A stretch of DNA of 64,000 nt from NCBI RefSeq assembly GCF_003939025.1, contig NZ_RQIH01000010.1, positions 62,001-126,000 on the forward strand, in the 5' to 3' direction. Below the pieces are notes generated by a model. That model had not been told where the DNA came from. It worked only from the letters and a program-made list of their open reading frames with translations, and did no database searches. Shown one piece after another: positions 49,359-58,504 of the stretch (position 1 is the stretch's first letter; each line of letters begins with the position of its first letter). The stretch comes from Rhizobium sophoriradicis. GTDB lineage: Bacteria > Pseudomonadota > Alphaproteobacteria > Rhizobiales > Rhizobiaceae. The translations under genes and the position numbers were made by a program.

Positions 49359-50739
49359 GCTGCGCAGGAGCACGCCGTTCCGGCTTGCCGTCACCTTCGG
49401 CGTCCTCTTCGTCGCCACCTTCATCTTCAGCGGTACGATCATGTACCACATGCTGCGCGCCGGCCTCGAGCGAGACCTGGAACAATCGCTTCACGAGATG
49501 AATTCGCTGATCGCCTCGGCCTACCAGCCGCATGATACCGAAGATCTGATCAACACGCTCAATAACTATGCGAGCTTCCAATCGACCTCCGACGGGCTCT
49601 ACTCGCTGATGGATGCAGGCGGGCGCAAACTTGCCGGCAATTTCGCCGCGCCCCGCATCCCGAACGGAGTCTATACCGTCACGTCGCGAGACGTCGGGCT
49701 GAAGGGGCACGAACGTTACCGTATGCAGGTCTCGGCGATCGGTTCCTATACGCTGGTGGTCGCCGAAAATTTCAACGATGTCGACGAAATGCTGAGGATC
49801 GTTCTAATCAGCTTCGAATGGGCTGCCGCGGTCGCGGTGGCGACTGCCATCGGCGGCGGCGTCTTCCTGGCATTCCGCGCTCAGGCGAGACTGGACCGGG
49901 TTACCAACACCATGAACGACGTCGCCCACGGCGCCCTGCAGGCTCGCATTCCGATCACCGGAAACGGCGACGATCTCGATACGGTGGCAATCCAGATCAA
50001 TGCGGCCCTCGAAAGGCTCCAGACATTGGTCGAGAGCATGCGGCAGGTGAGCGCCGATATCGCCCACGATCTCAAGACGCCTCTCAACCGGCTGCGCCTG
50101 ACGCTCGATGCTGCCGTGACGCTCAACGACCGGCAACTGGATGTTTCGGCTCTCCTCGACGAGGCGAGAAGCGAGAGCGACCGGATCAACGCGACCTTCG
50201 CAGCACTTCTGCGCATTTCCCAGATCGAGGCCGGCGCCCGCAAGGAGCGTTTCCAGACGACCAACGTCGACGATGTGCTCGCCGTCATTTCCGAGGTCTA
50301 TGCCGATGTCGCTGAAGACGCCGGCCAGTCTCTCGCAATCGCTGAGCGCTGCTCCGCGCTCATCTGGGGTGATCGCGATCTGCTGACGCAGATGATCGCC
50401 AATCTGGTGGAGAACGCCATCAACCACTGCCCCGGCGGAACGGTCATCACGCTGTCCCTTCGCCGGCATGCCGATCGCGCCATATTGTCGGTCGTCGACA
50501 GCGGACCGGGCATTCCCGCCGAGGAGCGGGACAAGGTGTTCCGGCGTCTCTACCGCCTCGACAAGAGCCGCACGACGGAAGGCAGCGGCCTCGGCCTCAG
50601 CCTGGTCAAGGCGGTCGCCGACCTGCACTCGGCGGAGATCGCCATGGGCGACAACCATCCCGGCCTCACCGTTTCGATAGGCTTCCCGCTGCTGCCGTAT
50701 CATCTTTCCAGCCCCGCATCCGCAGCGCCGCAAGCCTGA
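49345..50739 (+). CDS. Sensor histidine kinase
   Basis: 464 residues. Two membrane spans (about 15-36 and 155-178) enclose a periplasmic sensor of about 115 residues. HAMP is at about 178-232, the HisKA phospho-acceptor in SADIAHDLKTPLNRLRL, then the ATPase boxes NLVENAINHC (N), VVDSGPGIPAEERDKVF (G1), and TEGSGLGLSLVKAV (G2). Cognate kinase of the overlapping response regulator. The signal is unknown. Its 3' end overlaps a convergent glycosyltransferase gene by 74 bp. Confidence 0.93.
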   Translation: MRLAKLRRSTPFRLAVTFGVLFVATFIFSGTIMYHMLRAGLERDLEQSLHEMNSLIASAYQPHDTEDLINTLNNYASFQSTSDGLYSLMDAGGRKLAGNFAAPRIPNGVYTVTSRDVGLKGHERYRMQVSAIGSYTLVVAENFNDVDEMLRIVLISFEWAAAVAVATAIGGGVFLAFRAQARLDRVTNTMNDVAHGALQARIPITGNGDDLDTVAIQINAALERLQTLVESMRQVSADIAHDLKTPLNRLRLTLDAAVTLNDRQLDVSALLDEARSESDRINATFAALLRISQIEAGARKERFQTTNVDDVLAVISEVYADVAEDAGQSLAIAERCSALIWGDRDLLTQMIANLVENAINHCPGGTVITLSLRRHADRAILSVVDSGPGIPAEERDKVFRRLYRLDKSRTTEGSGLGLSLVKAVADLHSAEIAMGDNHPGLTVSIGFPLLPYHLSSPASAAPQA

Positions 50740-51514
50740 CGAAGCGCACCGAGAACCGGCGCACTTCCGCCGCCGCGCGATACGGCAGGACGCTCCATGG
50801 CCGGCGGCGGCCAAGGCGGTAGCTCGAGAGCCCTGCCTGTATCTGGGAATGCGGATCTGCCCGCTGGCTAACCGGAACCGGATCGACGAAACAGGCCCGC
50901 AGCCCCTCGTCGAATTCTAGATCGAGCGCGAGATCATAGGGCAGCCGCATGGGAACGAGCACATCGGCGATCCAGCCGGCCGCCTTACGATTGATCAAAT
51001 AAGCGCCCGAGCCCTTCTCGCGGGTGAGCGCGATCGCCAGCGAGCGCGATGCTGTGAGCGGCTCCACCCTATGCTTGCGCCCTGAGTTCACGGTCGAAAG
51101 CCGTAAAATATCCCAGGATGCGTGTTGCTCGAGTGCGGCGGCGAGCACCTCGGCGAAATCGTCATCGAAATCGAGATCGTCTTCGAGAATAAGAGCAAAT
51201 TCGCCGTTGCCGGCAAGAAACCTTCTCGCGCACTCGACATGGCTGAGATAGCAGCCGATCTCGAAAGGATTCGGCGTACGGCCATGCCGGCGCAGATAGG
51301 ATTGCCCGTCGAAATCGCGGCGCGGCAGGGATATGCCGACCCCGTCGACGGCCGCCACCCGCTCGAAGCTTATGCCGATCTCGGACAGCAGGCGCTCCAT
51401 GCGAAATCGGCGAAGCTCTGCCCGGTCGAGGTTGATGAGGTAGGTATTGATCCGCAGGCTGACCGGCTGGACTGGCGAAACGATGGTGGCGGCTAGGGTG
51501 GCGCGCATATTCAT
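50666..51514 (-). CDS. Glycosyltransferase family 25 (LPS/LOS-type) protein
   Basis: 282 residues. The GT25 hallmark NTYLINLDRAELRRFRMERL at the N-terminus, EIGCYLSHVECARRFL, and the metal-binding acidic motif FALILEDDLDFDDDF. GSGAYLINRKAAGW is also typical of family 25. Such enzymes add galactose or glucose to lipopolysaccharide cores from nucleotide sugars at the inner face of the membrane. The last 74 bp overlap the sensor kinase gene in the opposite direction, which is unusual but both frames are intact. Confidence 0.9.
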   Translation of the reverse strand: MNMRATLAATIVSPVQPVSLRINTYLINLDRAELRRFRMERLLSEIGISFERVAAVDGVGISLPRRDFDGQSYLRRHGRTPNPFEIGCYLSHVECARRFLAGNGEFALILEDDLDFDDDFAEVLAAALEQHASWDILRLSTVNSGRKHRVEPLTASRSLAIALTREKGSGAYLINRKAAGWIADVLVPMRLPYDLALDLEFDEGLRACFVDPVPVSQRADPHSQIQAGLSSYRLGRRRPWSVLPYRAAAEVRRFSVRFVRLAALRMRGWKDDTAAAGSLSKR

Positions 51515-51724
51515 GAGAGCTGGCCTCGACTTGGTGGCTATGATGGCACCAAGCCTGCGCCCGAAAACTCACGGGGACTTCTCGCGAATTATACAATTCC
51601 GTAAGGCGTGCCGGCCTCTTGAGGAAGCATGCCGCGGGGGGCCTGATGTGCGAATGAGGGTTCGAGATGGCGGCCGGCCACCGCAAGGCCGAGGATGACG
51701 CCGAGTTGAGAATGAGGCCTGTCA

Positions 51725-51765
51725 AAACAAGAAAGGCCGGAGCTTTCACCCCGGCCTCCCGTTTA
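51725..51765 (-). terminator. Intrinsic terminator after ilvC
   Basis: On the minus strand AGGCCGGGGT, loop GAAA, GCTCCGGCCT forms a stem with one mismatch, followed by TTCTTGTTTT. It starts 16 bp after the ilvC stop. The rest of 51515-51780 shows no feature. Confidence 0.8.
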
Positions 51766-51780
51766 ATATCAGCGCATCGC

Positions 51781-52800
51781 TTAGTTCACGCTCTTGTCGA
51801 CCAGCTTGTTCTTGCCGATCCAGGGCATCATGCCGCGCAGCTTGGCGCCGACTTCCTCGATCTGGTGGCAGTCGTTGTTGCGGCGGATGCCCTTGAAGCG
51901 GGCAGCGCCCGAGCGGTATTCCTGCATCCACTCGGAGGTGAATTTGCCGGTCTGGATGTCCTTGAGGACGCGCTTCATTTCGGCCTTGGTTTCTTCGGTG
52001 ATGATGCGCGGGCCCGTGACATATTCGCCCCACTCGGCCGTGTTGGAGATCGAGTAGTTCATGTTGGCGATGCCGCCTTCATAGATCAGGTCGACGATCA
52101 GCTTCACTTCGTGCAGGCATTCGAAATAGGCCATTTCAGGCGCGTAGCCTGCTTCTGTGAGCGTTTCGAAGCCGGCGCGGATGAGCTCGACGAGGCCGCC
52201 GCAGAGGACGACCTGTTCGCCGAAGAGGTCGGTTTCGCACTCTTCGCGGAAGTTGGTTTCGATGATGCCGGAACGGCCGCCGCCAACGCCGCAGGCATAG
52301 GAGAGAGCGAGCTCAAGCGCATTGCCGGAAGCGTTCTGGTGAACGGCAACGAGGCAGGGAACGCCGCCACCCTTCTGGTATTCGCCGCGAACGGTATGAC
52401 CGGGGCCCTTCGGCGCGATCATGACGACGTCGACCGAGGCCTTCGGCTCGATCAGGCCGAAATGGACGTTGAGGCCGTGAGCGAAGGCGATGGCAGCGCC
52501 GTCGCGGATATTGGGCGCGATATCGGCCTTGTAGATGTCGGCCTGCAATTCGTCCGGCGTCGCCATCATCATCAGGTCGGCCCAGCCGGCGGCTTCGGCA
52601 ACCGTCATGACCTTGAAGCCGTCGGCTTCAGCCTTCTTGACTGTGGGCGAACCGGCCTTGAGAGCGATGACGAGGTTCTGGGCGCCGCTGTCCTTCAGGT
52701 TCAGCGCATGGGCGCGGCCCTGCGAGCCGTAGCCGATGACGGCGACCTTCTTGGCCTTGATGAGGTTGAGATCGGCATCACGATCGTAATAGACGCGCAT
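51781..52800 (-). CDS. ilvC: Ketol-acid reductoisomerase (class I)
   Basis: 339 residues, typical of the short class I enzyme. NADPH loop GYGSQGRAHALNLKDSG with the NADPH-type residues, catalytic KGPGHTVRGEYQKGGGVP, and the C-terminal knotted domain with FREECETDLFGEQVVLCGG and EETKAEMKRVL carrying the metal-binding acids. It converts acetolactate or acetohydroxybutyrate to the dihydroxy acids of valine and isoleucine synthesis. Single gene with its own terminator; a TetR gene lies 50 bp upstream on the same strand. Confidence 0.97.
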   Translation of the reverse strand: MRVYYDRDADLNLIKAKKVAVIGYGSQGRAHALNLKDSGAQNLVIALKAGSPTVKKAEADGFKVMTVAEAAGWADLMMMATPDELQADIYKADIAPNIRDGAAIAFAHGLNVHFGLIEPKASVDVVMIAPKGPGHTVRGEYQKGGGVPCLVAVHQNASGNALELALSYACGVGGGRSGIIETNFREECETDLFGEQVVLCGGLVELIRAGFETLTEAGYAPEMAYFECLHEVKLIVDLIYEGGIANMNYSISNTAEWGEYVTGPRIITEETKAEMKRVLKDIQTGKFTSEWMQEYRSGAARFKGIRRNNDCHQIEEVGAKLRGMMPWIGKNKLVDKSVN

Positions 52801-52850
52801 TTGAAGTTCCTTCCCTTGTGCTTGTCCTGTTGACTGTCTTTAAGGCGAAA

Positions 52851-53516
52851 TCAGCCGAGAGCCGGCATCTCCGCCAGTACCTTTTCCGTGCCGTAAAGCC
52901 GGAGGAAGGCGGTCACCGCCTTCTCCGCCTGGCGCGCGGTATCCTTGAGGCCGGGCTCCCCGAGCAGCATGCGCACATGCAGGTCGGAGACCACAAGGCC
53001 GTAAAGCGTATGATAGGCCTCGTCGGCATCGGCAAAGCGCAGGAGCCCTGCCCTCTTGCCGGTATCGATCAGCGCCATGGCGCGCCGGTCGATCTGGCGG
53101 CGGCCGCGCTCTAGCAGCAGCTTACCGAGCTTCGAGCCGTCGCGATGGGACTGGCCGATGGCGAGCCGGTTCAGTGCCAGCGAGACATCACCGGCCAGCA
53201 CCTCCAGCAGGTCACGGGCGAAGATCACGACATGATCGTGCAGGCTCGCCGCCGTCAGCCGCTCGCCGTTGCGCTCGAAGGTGCGCACCTTGCTCGCCTG
53301 ATAGGCGATCATCGCCGAGAGCAGACCATCACGGTCGCCGAACCACTTGTAGAGGCTTTCCTTGGAGCAATTGGCGGCACGCGCGACACCAGAGGTCGTC
53401 AGCGCCTTCTCGCCGCCATCGACGAGCAACCGCAGCGCCTGCTCCAAAACGGCGTTCTGGCGCGGCGAAAATTCGCTCGGCTCTGCGGTATCGACAGACA
53501 CGGTCGCGGCTCCCAT
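52851..53516 (-). CDS. TetR/AcrR family transcriptional regulator
   Basis: 221 residues. N-terminal HTH at about residues 17-65 (ALTTSGVARAANCSKESLYK, then WFGDRDGLLSAMI). The C-terminal part is a TetR_C_33/AefR-like helical domain. The start codon lies 3 bp after a 16-bp perfect palindrome, likely its own operator. Its 3' end is 50 bp before ilvC, with which it may be co-transcribed. Confidence 0.88.
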   Translation of the reverse strand: MGAATVSVDTAEPSEFSPRQNAVLEQALRLLVDGGEKALTTSGVARAANCSKESLYKWFGDRDGLLSAMIAYQASKVRTFERNGERLTAASLHDHVVIFARDLLEVLAGDVSLALNRLAIGQSHRDGSKLGKLLLERGRRQIDRRAMALIDTGKRAGLLRFADADEAYHTLYGLVVSDLHVRMLLGEPGLKDTARQAEKAVTAFLRLYGTEKVLAEMPALG

Positions 53517-53519
53517 ATA

Positions 53520-53535
53520 CGTACCGTACGGTACG
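53520..53535. promoter_or_regulatory. Palindromic operator candidate next to the TetR start
   Basis: CGTACCGTACGGTACG, a perfect 16-bp palindrome 3 bp upstream of the TetR start codon. TACCGTACGGTA-type sites are typical of TetR regulators that bind as one dimer. Placement suggests autorepression by blocking transcription or the ribosome site. Confidence 0.65.
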
Positions 53536-53630
53536 GTTCGTGAGCTTTATGCGGCAAACCGATCGGGCCGTCAAGCAGGCCCGGCAAATATTTTAGTTGG
53601 GAAATCTGATTGGCCGAATTGCGGGGCGCA

Positions 53631-53933
53631 TCAGGCGTAGCGCGCCGGGTGTTCAAAAGCTTCCACATGCATTGGGAGCGGAACGCCGAGCACTCTATTG
53701 CTTCCGCTCATTCTCCCTTGATGGATGGGCTCAATATCTGCTGACCAGTAGTGCGAGGCAATGTTCTGGCAGTTGCGGATCACGGCATAGGCGATGTCAG
53801 GATCGCCTCCTTCGAAGGTGTCCGAGTCCGCACCACACATCAGGCAATACATTGGCTGATGAGACGACGGCTGCAATGTTTTACACGGCTCGCGCCAGCT
53901 GAAGTAGTCGAGGCGGGGCCATTTGTTGCTCAT
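53631..53933 (-). CDS. Hypothetical protein, uncertain
   Basis: 100 residues with balanced composition: a tryptophan-rich N-terminus (WPRLDYFSWREPCKTLQ), a CLMCGAD pair of Cys, and GGDPDIAYAVIRNCQNI. No family is recognised. The ribosome site is weak and the whole stretch 53537-54023 has lower coding regularity than its neighbours, so it may be a decayed gene. No other feature is seen in this region. Confidence 0.4.
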   Translation of the reverse strand: MSNKWPRLDYFSWREPCKTLQPSSHQPMYCLMCGADSDTFEGGDPDIAYAVIRNCQNIASHYWSADIEPIHQGRMSGSNRVLGVPLPMHVEAFEHPARYA

Positions 53934-54023
53934 TTCGTATGTCCAAATTTTTCGAATCCCACTATGGCGCCCGGACGTTCGGGAAGCACACGCTCGCGCC
54001 CCTCGCGAGAGAGGTATCCTCCA

Positions 54024-54965
54024 TCAATCCGGCAGTGGGATATGCTCATCCCGGTCATCAATCGGAAGGTCGAAGCGTCCTTCGCCCCAATTCTGTGCTC
54101 GCCATTCAGCCTTAGCGTCTTCGATGCGGTCCTTCGACGAGGCGACGAAATTCCACCAGATGTATCTGGGTCCCGAGAGGGTCGCGCCACCAAGGATCAT
54201 AATCCTCGCCCCTCCGCCACCGGCCGCTACAGTAATCCTGTCTCCGGGGCGGAACACCATCATTTGCGGCGCGCTGAACTCTTGGCCGGCGATCGAGATT
54301 GAACCTTCGACGATGTAAATGCCCCGGTCCTCATGATTGTCCGGCATCGGCAGAAGGGCGGCTGCTTCCAGCTTCACATCAGCGTAGAAGGTTTCCGAGA
54401 ACATCGTCGCAGGCGCCTGTTTTCCGTAGGCGCTTCCCAGGATCAGTCGTACTGAAACGCCCCCATCCTCGATCATCGGCAACGCAGCTTCGCCGTGATG
54501 CTCGAACGTGGGCGCCATCTCCTCATGACTTTCTGGCAGAGCCAGCCAAGTCTGAATTCCAAACAAGCTGTTCGGGCCGGTTCGAGCCGCCGCACTGGTA
54601 CGCTCCGAATGGGATACGCCGCGGCCCGCAACCATCCAGTTCAACTCCCCCGGCCTTATAATCTGGTCGGCTCCGGTGCTATCACGGTGGTGGAAGTCGC
54701 CGCGATAGAGATACGTGACGGTGCCAAGACCGATATGCGGGTGCGGCCGAACATCGATCCCCTGACCGGTCAACAATTCGGCTGGCCCGGCCTGATCGAA
54801 GAAGATGAACGGTCCGACCATCTGCCGCTTCGGCGCCGGCAAAGCGCGCCGGACCTCGAAACCGCCGAGATCGCGAGCTCGGGGAACGATTAGCGTTTCG
54901 ATTGCATCAACACTGATCTGATCAGGGCATCCTGGTTCAATGCCGGGGTTCCAACTCATGCACAT
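54024..54965 (-). CDS. Pirin family protein
   Basis: 313 residues from MCMSWNPGIE (AAGGAC ribosome site; a longer frame upstream lacks one). Bicupin: the N-terminal cupin carries the metal ligands in VRPHPHIGLGTVTYLYRG and FHHRDS, with the Glu in RGVSHSE; the C-terminal cupin spans about residues 190-285 (ADVKLEAAALLPM, GIYIVEGSISIAG). Pirins include quercetin 2,3-dioxygenases and redox co-regulators. It belongs to a run of same-strand genes for small-molecule enzymes. Confidence 0.9.
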   Translation of the reverse strand: MCMSWNPGIEPGCPDQISVDAIETLIVPRARDLGGFEVRRALPAPKRQMVGPFIFFDQAGPAELLTGQGIDVRPHPHIGLGTVTYLYRGDFHHRDSTGADQIIRPGELNWMVAGRGVSHSERTSAAARTGPNSLFGIQTWLALPESHEEMAPTFEHHGEAALPMIEDGGVSVRLILGSAYGKQAPATMFSETFYADVKLEAAALLPMPDNHEDRGIYIVEGSISIAGQEFSAPQMMVFRPGDRITVAAGGGGARIMILGGATLSGPRYIWWNFVASSKDRIEDAKAEWRAQNWGEGRFDLPIDDRDEHIPLPD

Positions 54966-55104
54966 CGTCCTTTTCTGTTGGCGTTCATGAAACCGATGAG
55001 TCAAGGCGAAGCCAGCCTGTGCCCGAATTGGACTTCACACGAGCCGCACGAAGCCTTTTTTCGGCACCTTTTCAAACTGCGTCACCACTGGCGCCTGGGA
55101 AGAC

Positions 55105-56145
55105 TTACGGTTTTCGTCCTGAGGCCCTGACGACGGGGGCAACTTCAGTCCCCAGCAGTTCAATTGAACGCTTCATCGCTGCCGGTTCAAGGGAGGCGGT
55201 GCTCATCTGGAACGTGATGCGGGAAATGCCGCCAAGTTCCTCGCTGGCGCGGAGCATCTTGGCAGATACGGTTGCTGGATCACCGACAAGAAAAGCACCG
55301 TCAGGACCGGCCATGGCTTCGAACTGCTGACGCGTTGGCCGCGACCAGCCGCGCTCGCGACCTATCTTCGCTGTGAGATGCGCCCAGCCAGGAAAGAAGG
55401 CTTCCTTAGCTGCAGCGTTCGTCTCGCCAACGAAGCCCATTGCGTGTATGCCGACCCTGAGCATCTCGGGGCCATGTCCTGCACGCCTGCCCGCGTCGCG
55501 ATAGAGATCGATCAGTGGACGGAAGCGGTCGAAGCTGCCACCGATGATGGCGACCATCAGCGGCAGGCCGAGTGCACCGGCCCGCACGAATGACTCCGGA
55601 GTGCCGCCTACACCGATCCACACCGGCATTTGCGGCTGATGAGGACGGGGGAACACGCCCTGCCCTCTGAGTGCCGGACGAAACCGGCCCTCCCATGTGA
55701 CGCTCGTTGCTTCCCCTAGCTTGAGAAACAGGTCGAGCTTTTCGGCGAAGAGGTCGTCGTAGTCTCGTGTATCAAGACCAAATAGCGGGTAGGCCTCAAC
55801 AAATGATCCACGGCCGACGACCACTTCCGCACGGCCTCGCGAAATCAGATCAAGAGTCGCAAATTCCTGAAAGACCCGCACTGGATCTGCGGCGCTCAGG
55901 ACTGTCACGGCGCTTGTCAGTCTGATTTGTTCAGTGCGGGCTGCTGCTGCGGCCAGTATGACTGTTGGCGCAGAATCGAGAAATTCACCTCGATGATGCT
56001 CTCCAATGCCGAAGACGTCGAGGCCGACACGGTCAGCGGCGACAACCTCCTCGATAAGTTCGGCCATGCGATCCGTAGGAGACGGAAGCTGACCTGTCGC
56101 CGGATCCGGGAGGATGGCTGCAAAACTATCGATACCAATTTCCAT
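55105..56145 (-). CDS. LLM-class flavin-dependent oxidoreductase
   Basis: 346 residues from MEIGIDSFAA. Luciferase-like TIM barrel: VFGIGEHHRGEFLDSAP, LTSAVTVLSAADPVRVF, RAEVVVGRGSFVEAYPLFG and MPVWIGVGGTPES are typical of the family-specific LLM group that uses FMN. It probably oxidises a small aldehyde, ketone or sulfur compound. The region 55006-55104 between it and pirin holds no gene. The start has no strong ribosome site. Confidence 0.9.
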   Translation of the reverse strand: MEIGIDSFAAILPDPATGQLPSPTDRMAELIEEVVAADRVGLDVFGIGEHHRGEFLDSAPTVILAAAAARTEQIRLTSAVTVLSAADPVRVFQEFATLDLISRGRAEVVVGRGSFVEAYPLFGLDTRDYDDLFAEKLDLFLKLGEATSVTWEGRFRPALRGQGVFPRPHQPQMPVWIGVGGTPESFVRAGALGLPLMVAIIGGSFDRFRPLIDLYRDAGRRAGHGPEMLRVGIHAMGFVGETNAAAKEAFFPGWAHLTAKIGRERGWSRPTRQQFEAMAGPDGAFLVGDPATVSAKMLRASEELGGISRITFQMSTASLEPAAMKRSIELLGTEVAPVVRASGRKP

Positions 56146-56365
56146 GAGACGTCTTTGCAATCCGTTTAGCTATGGGCGGCCAGTGTTGAGAGTTTCGCGA
56201 TGGCGGGTACGGCCGCCCTCAATCAACCGGCCGCGCCCCATGATTGGAATACTCCGGCGACATCAACCCTAGGGGCAAAATGTCGATCACGGTCGACTGG
56301 CTGGGATGACGAGCTAAACCTGAGGCGAGATCCTCGCTCCGCTTGATTCTCGTCATCCCTGGCGG

Positions 56366-57025
56366 TTAAACCCCCACGGAGGCGGTTGGCACAGGGGTAT
56401 TTAGCAACTGCTGCTCCCACAAATAGGCGATGCCGCTACCGCCGACATGTTGCACGATGACGTCGGTCACCTTTGCGGCCTGATCCGCACGAGCCCAGTC
56501 GCGTTGCCATTCAGCCGCAAGGGCCAGCCAGGTCATTATGTTCACGCCGGCGGCAATCATGCGTTGAATCGCGACCTGATGCGCTTCGACTGAAACAGCG
56601 CCGGATGCATCGGTGATGACCGTGACATCCCACCCCTCGCCTGCAGCTTGAATTGCCGGCATTGCAACGCATACCTCGGTCCAGAGTCCGGCGATGATCA
56701 GCTGCTTGCGGCCGGTCACCTTGACTGCATCTACGACCTTCTGATCCTGCCAAGTGTTGATGAATGTCCGATCGATGATTTCCTGGCCAGGGAACACCTC
56801 GGCGATTTGGGGGAACAATTTGCCACCCCGCTCGGCGATCACCGTCGTCAGAATCGTGGGCACGCCAAAAGCCTTTGCTGCTTTTGCCAAACCCACCGTG
56901 TTGTTGACCACCATCGTGGGCTCGTGACTGTTGACGTTAGCCAACTGGTAAGGTTGGTGGTCAATCAGGACAAGCACCGAATCTTCGGGACGAAGGAGTG
57001 AATTGAGGCCGTTACGAAAGGTCAT
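56366..57025 (-). CDS. Isochorismatase-like cysteine hydrolase (YcaC type)
   Basis: 219 residues from MTFRNGLNSL. Catalytic Asp in VLVLIDHQPYQLA, Lys candidate in the middle, and the nucleophile Cys in AGLWTEVCVAMPAIQAA, with GWDVTVITDASGAVSVEAH after it. Close to the YcaC group of octameric hydrolases of unknown substrate. The 220 bp between it and the LLM gene hold a weak AT/GC hairpin only. Divergent from the LysR gene at 57166, its probable regulator. Confidence 0.9.
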   Translation of the reverse strand: MTFRNGLNSLLRPEDSVLVLIDHQPYQLANVNSHEPTMVVNNTVGLAKAAKAFGVPTILTTVIAERGGKLFPQIAEVFPGQEIIDRTFINTWQDQKVVDAVKVTGRKQLIIAGLWTEVCVAMPAIQAAGEGWDVTVITDASGAVSVEAHQVAIQRMIAAGVNIMTWLALAAEWQRDWARADQAAKVTDVIVQHVGGSGIAYLWEQQLLNTPVPTASVGV

Positions 57026-57165
57026 GGAATATCCTAAGTTGGCGGTTCGTTGGCACAATTTGGACGCTCCTCTTCGGGAACAATCCGCGGCAAACTTGTC
57101 ATTCCCTCATTCGATGCGGTAGTCCTCGATGTTGCTGAACTGTGTCGCAAGAAGAGGAACGCAGA

Positions 57166-58038
57166 GTGGAAATCGAAGACCTCAGGACATTTGTCGAAGT
57201 CGCTGATGCGGGTGGAGTCACGTCCGCTGCGCAGCGGCTTGGCATCTCCAAGTCGATGGTCAGCAGGCGTATCGCGCGGCTTGAAACCGATCTTGGTGCA
57301 CAGCTTCTTGCCAGGACGACCCGCGGCATCGCGCTCACCGAAGCAGGCGCCACTTTCCGGGACTACGCTGCAAGAATCTCTGCGGAGATGGACGCGGCAC
57401 GAGAGACCATCCTGCCGGCTGGTGAGCTTTGCGGTCGCCTGAGGGTTGCTGCGCCCCTGTCCTTCGGTCCGACACATTTCGCTCCCGTACTCTCTCAAAT
57501 GGCGCGCCAGCACCCGCAATTGCACATTTACTCTTGCTATACGGACCGCTTCGTCGACCTTGTCACAGAAGGTTTCGACTGCGCCATACGCGTGGGCTAT
57601 CTGCAGGACTCGAATCTCGTCGCCAGACGTGTCGGCCCGCTTTACGGAAAGTTCGTCGCTAGCCCGGAATATATTGCTGCGAACGGCTCACCCGAGACGC
57701 CAGACGAACTTGTCGATCATCAGGCTCTGATGCAAGGAACGGAAGCGTGGCAGGTCACCGATGGGGATAAGGTTCTGACTGTTCGTCCACAAGGTCGCTT
57801 CAAGGCCGATAATGGCGTGGCTCTCTTGGCAGCCGCATTGGCGGGAATCGGTGTCGCCAGGCTTCCGGATGGCCTTACCGATGAACATATAGCCTCGGGA
57901 GCCCTCGTTCAGGTGATGTCTCGCCACCCGCCGCCTCCCGCAGGGATATTCGTCGTCAGGCCGCCGGGACAACATCCATCTAGGAAAGTCCGTGTGTTGA
58001 CTGAGATGTTGATCCAGTGCTTCGATGGCGGCGCCTAG
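57166..58038 (+). CDS. LysR-family transcriptional regulator
   Basis: 290 residues from a GTG behind AAGAGGAAC; an earlier GTG at 57142 is in frame. N-terminal HTH_1 (IEDLRTFVEVADAGGVTSA, RLGISKSMVSRRIARLE) and a LysR substrate domain of the CrgA/YafC-like group (LRVAAPLSFGPTHFAPVL). Divergent from the isochorismatase-like gene over 140 bp, and most likely controls it and perhaps the LLM and pirin genes. Confidence 0.92.
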   Translation: MEIEDLRTFVEVADAGGVTSAAQRLGISKSMVSRRIARLETDLGAQLLARTTRGIALTEAGATFRDYAARISAEMDAARETILPAGELCGRLRVAAPLSFGPTHFAPVLSQMARQHPQLHIYSCYTDRFVDLVTEGFDCAIRVGYLQDSNLVARRVGPLYGKFVASPEYIAANGSPETPDELVDHQALMQGTEAWQVTDGDKVLTVRPQGRFKADNGVALLAAALAGIGVARLPDGLTDEHIASGALVQVMSRHPPPPAGIFVVRPPGQHPSRKVRVLTEMLIQCFDGGA

Positions 58039-58095
58039 AAGCAAAGAGCGAGTTTCCCAAGGTCTACGCGACAGACGTTCCGCTCGCATCCTTGA

Positions 58096-58287
58096 CCTGC
58101 TCCAGTCCTGATCGATCTGGCGAAGCGTGTCATCCAGGCCGATCCCGACGTGACGATGAAAGTTCCCCTGACGTCGATGTTAACAACGGCAGCGGCTCAA
58201 ATTACTGACGAGTGGATGCGGATTATGGTGCAGATCAAACCCGGCCTGGTCACACCCGCGCCGCTCTGGAGCAAACGGCTTACCTGA
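58096..58287 (+). pseudogene. Coding-like fragment of a lost gene
   Basis: After a stop codon at 58093 the frame reads LIDLAKRVIQADPDVTMKVP and continues as a protein-like sequence (TTAAAQITDEWMRIMVQIKP) to a stop at 58285, with no start codon at its head. It looks like the C-terminal end of a gene. The remaining part of 58039-58504 shows nothing I can identify. Confidence 0.35.
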
Positions 58288-58504
58288 CACGCCGGAGCTA
58301 GCATCGCCTCAAGCAAAGGCAGCCGAGCCCTCTGGCTCGAGACATGTCGGCCGACGTTCCTCTTTCCGCAACACAGTTAAGCATTTCTCATCACTACGAG
58401 GTGCCTACCGCGCACACCAGATTGGCGGAGCAAACCGACGAGCGCGTTCGCGGCGTCCGCGGTTAGCCTGAATGCTTGAGGCGACCAACTGGAAAGGACA
58501 ACAT

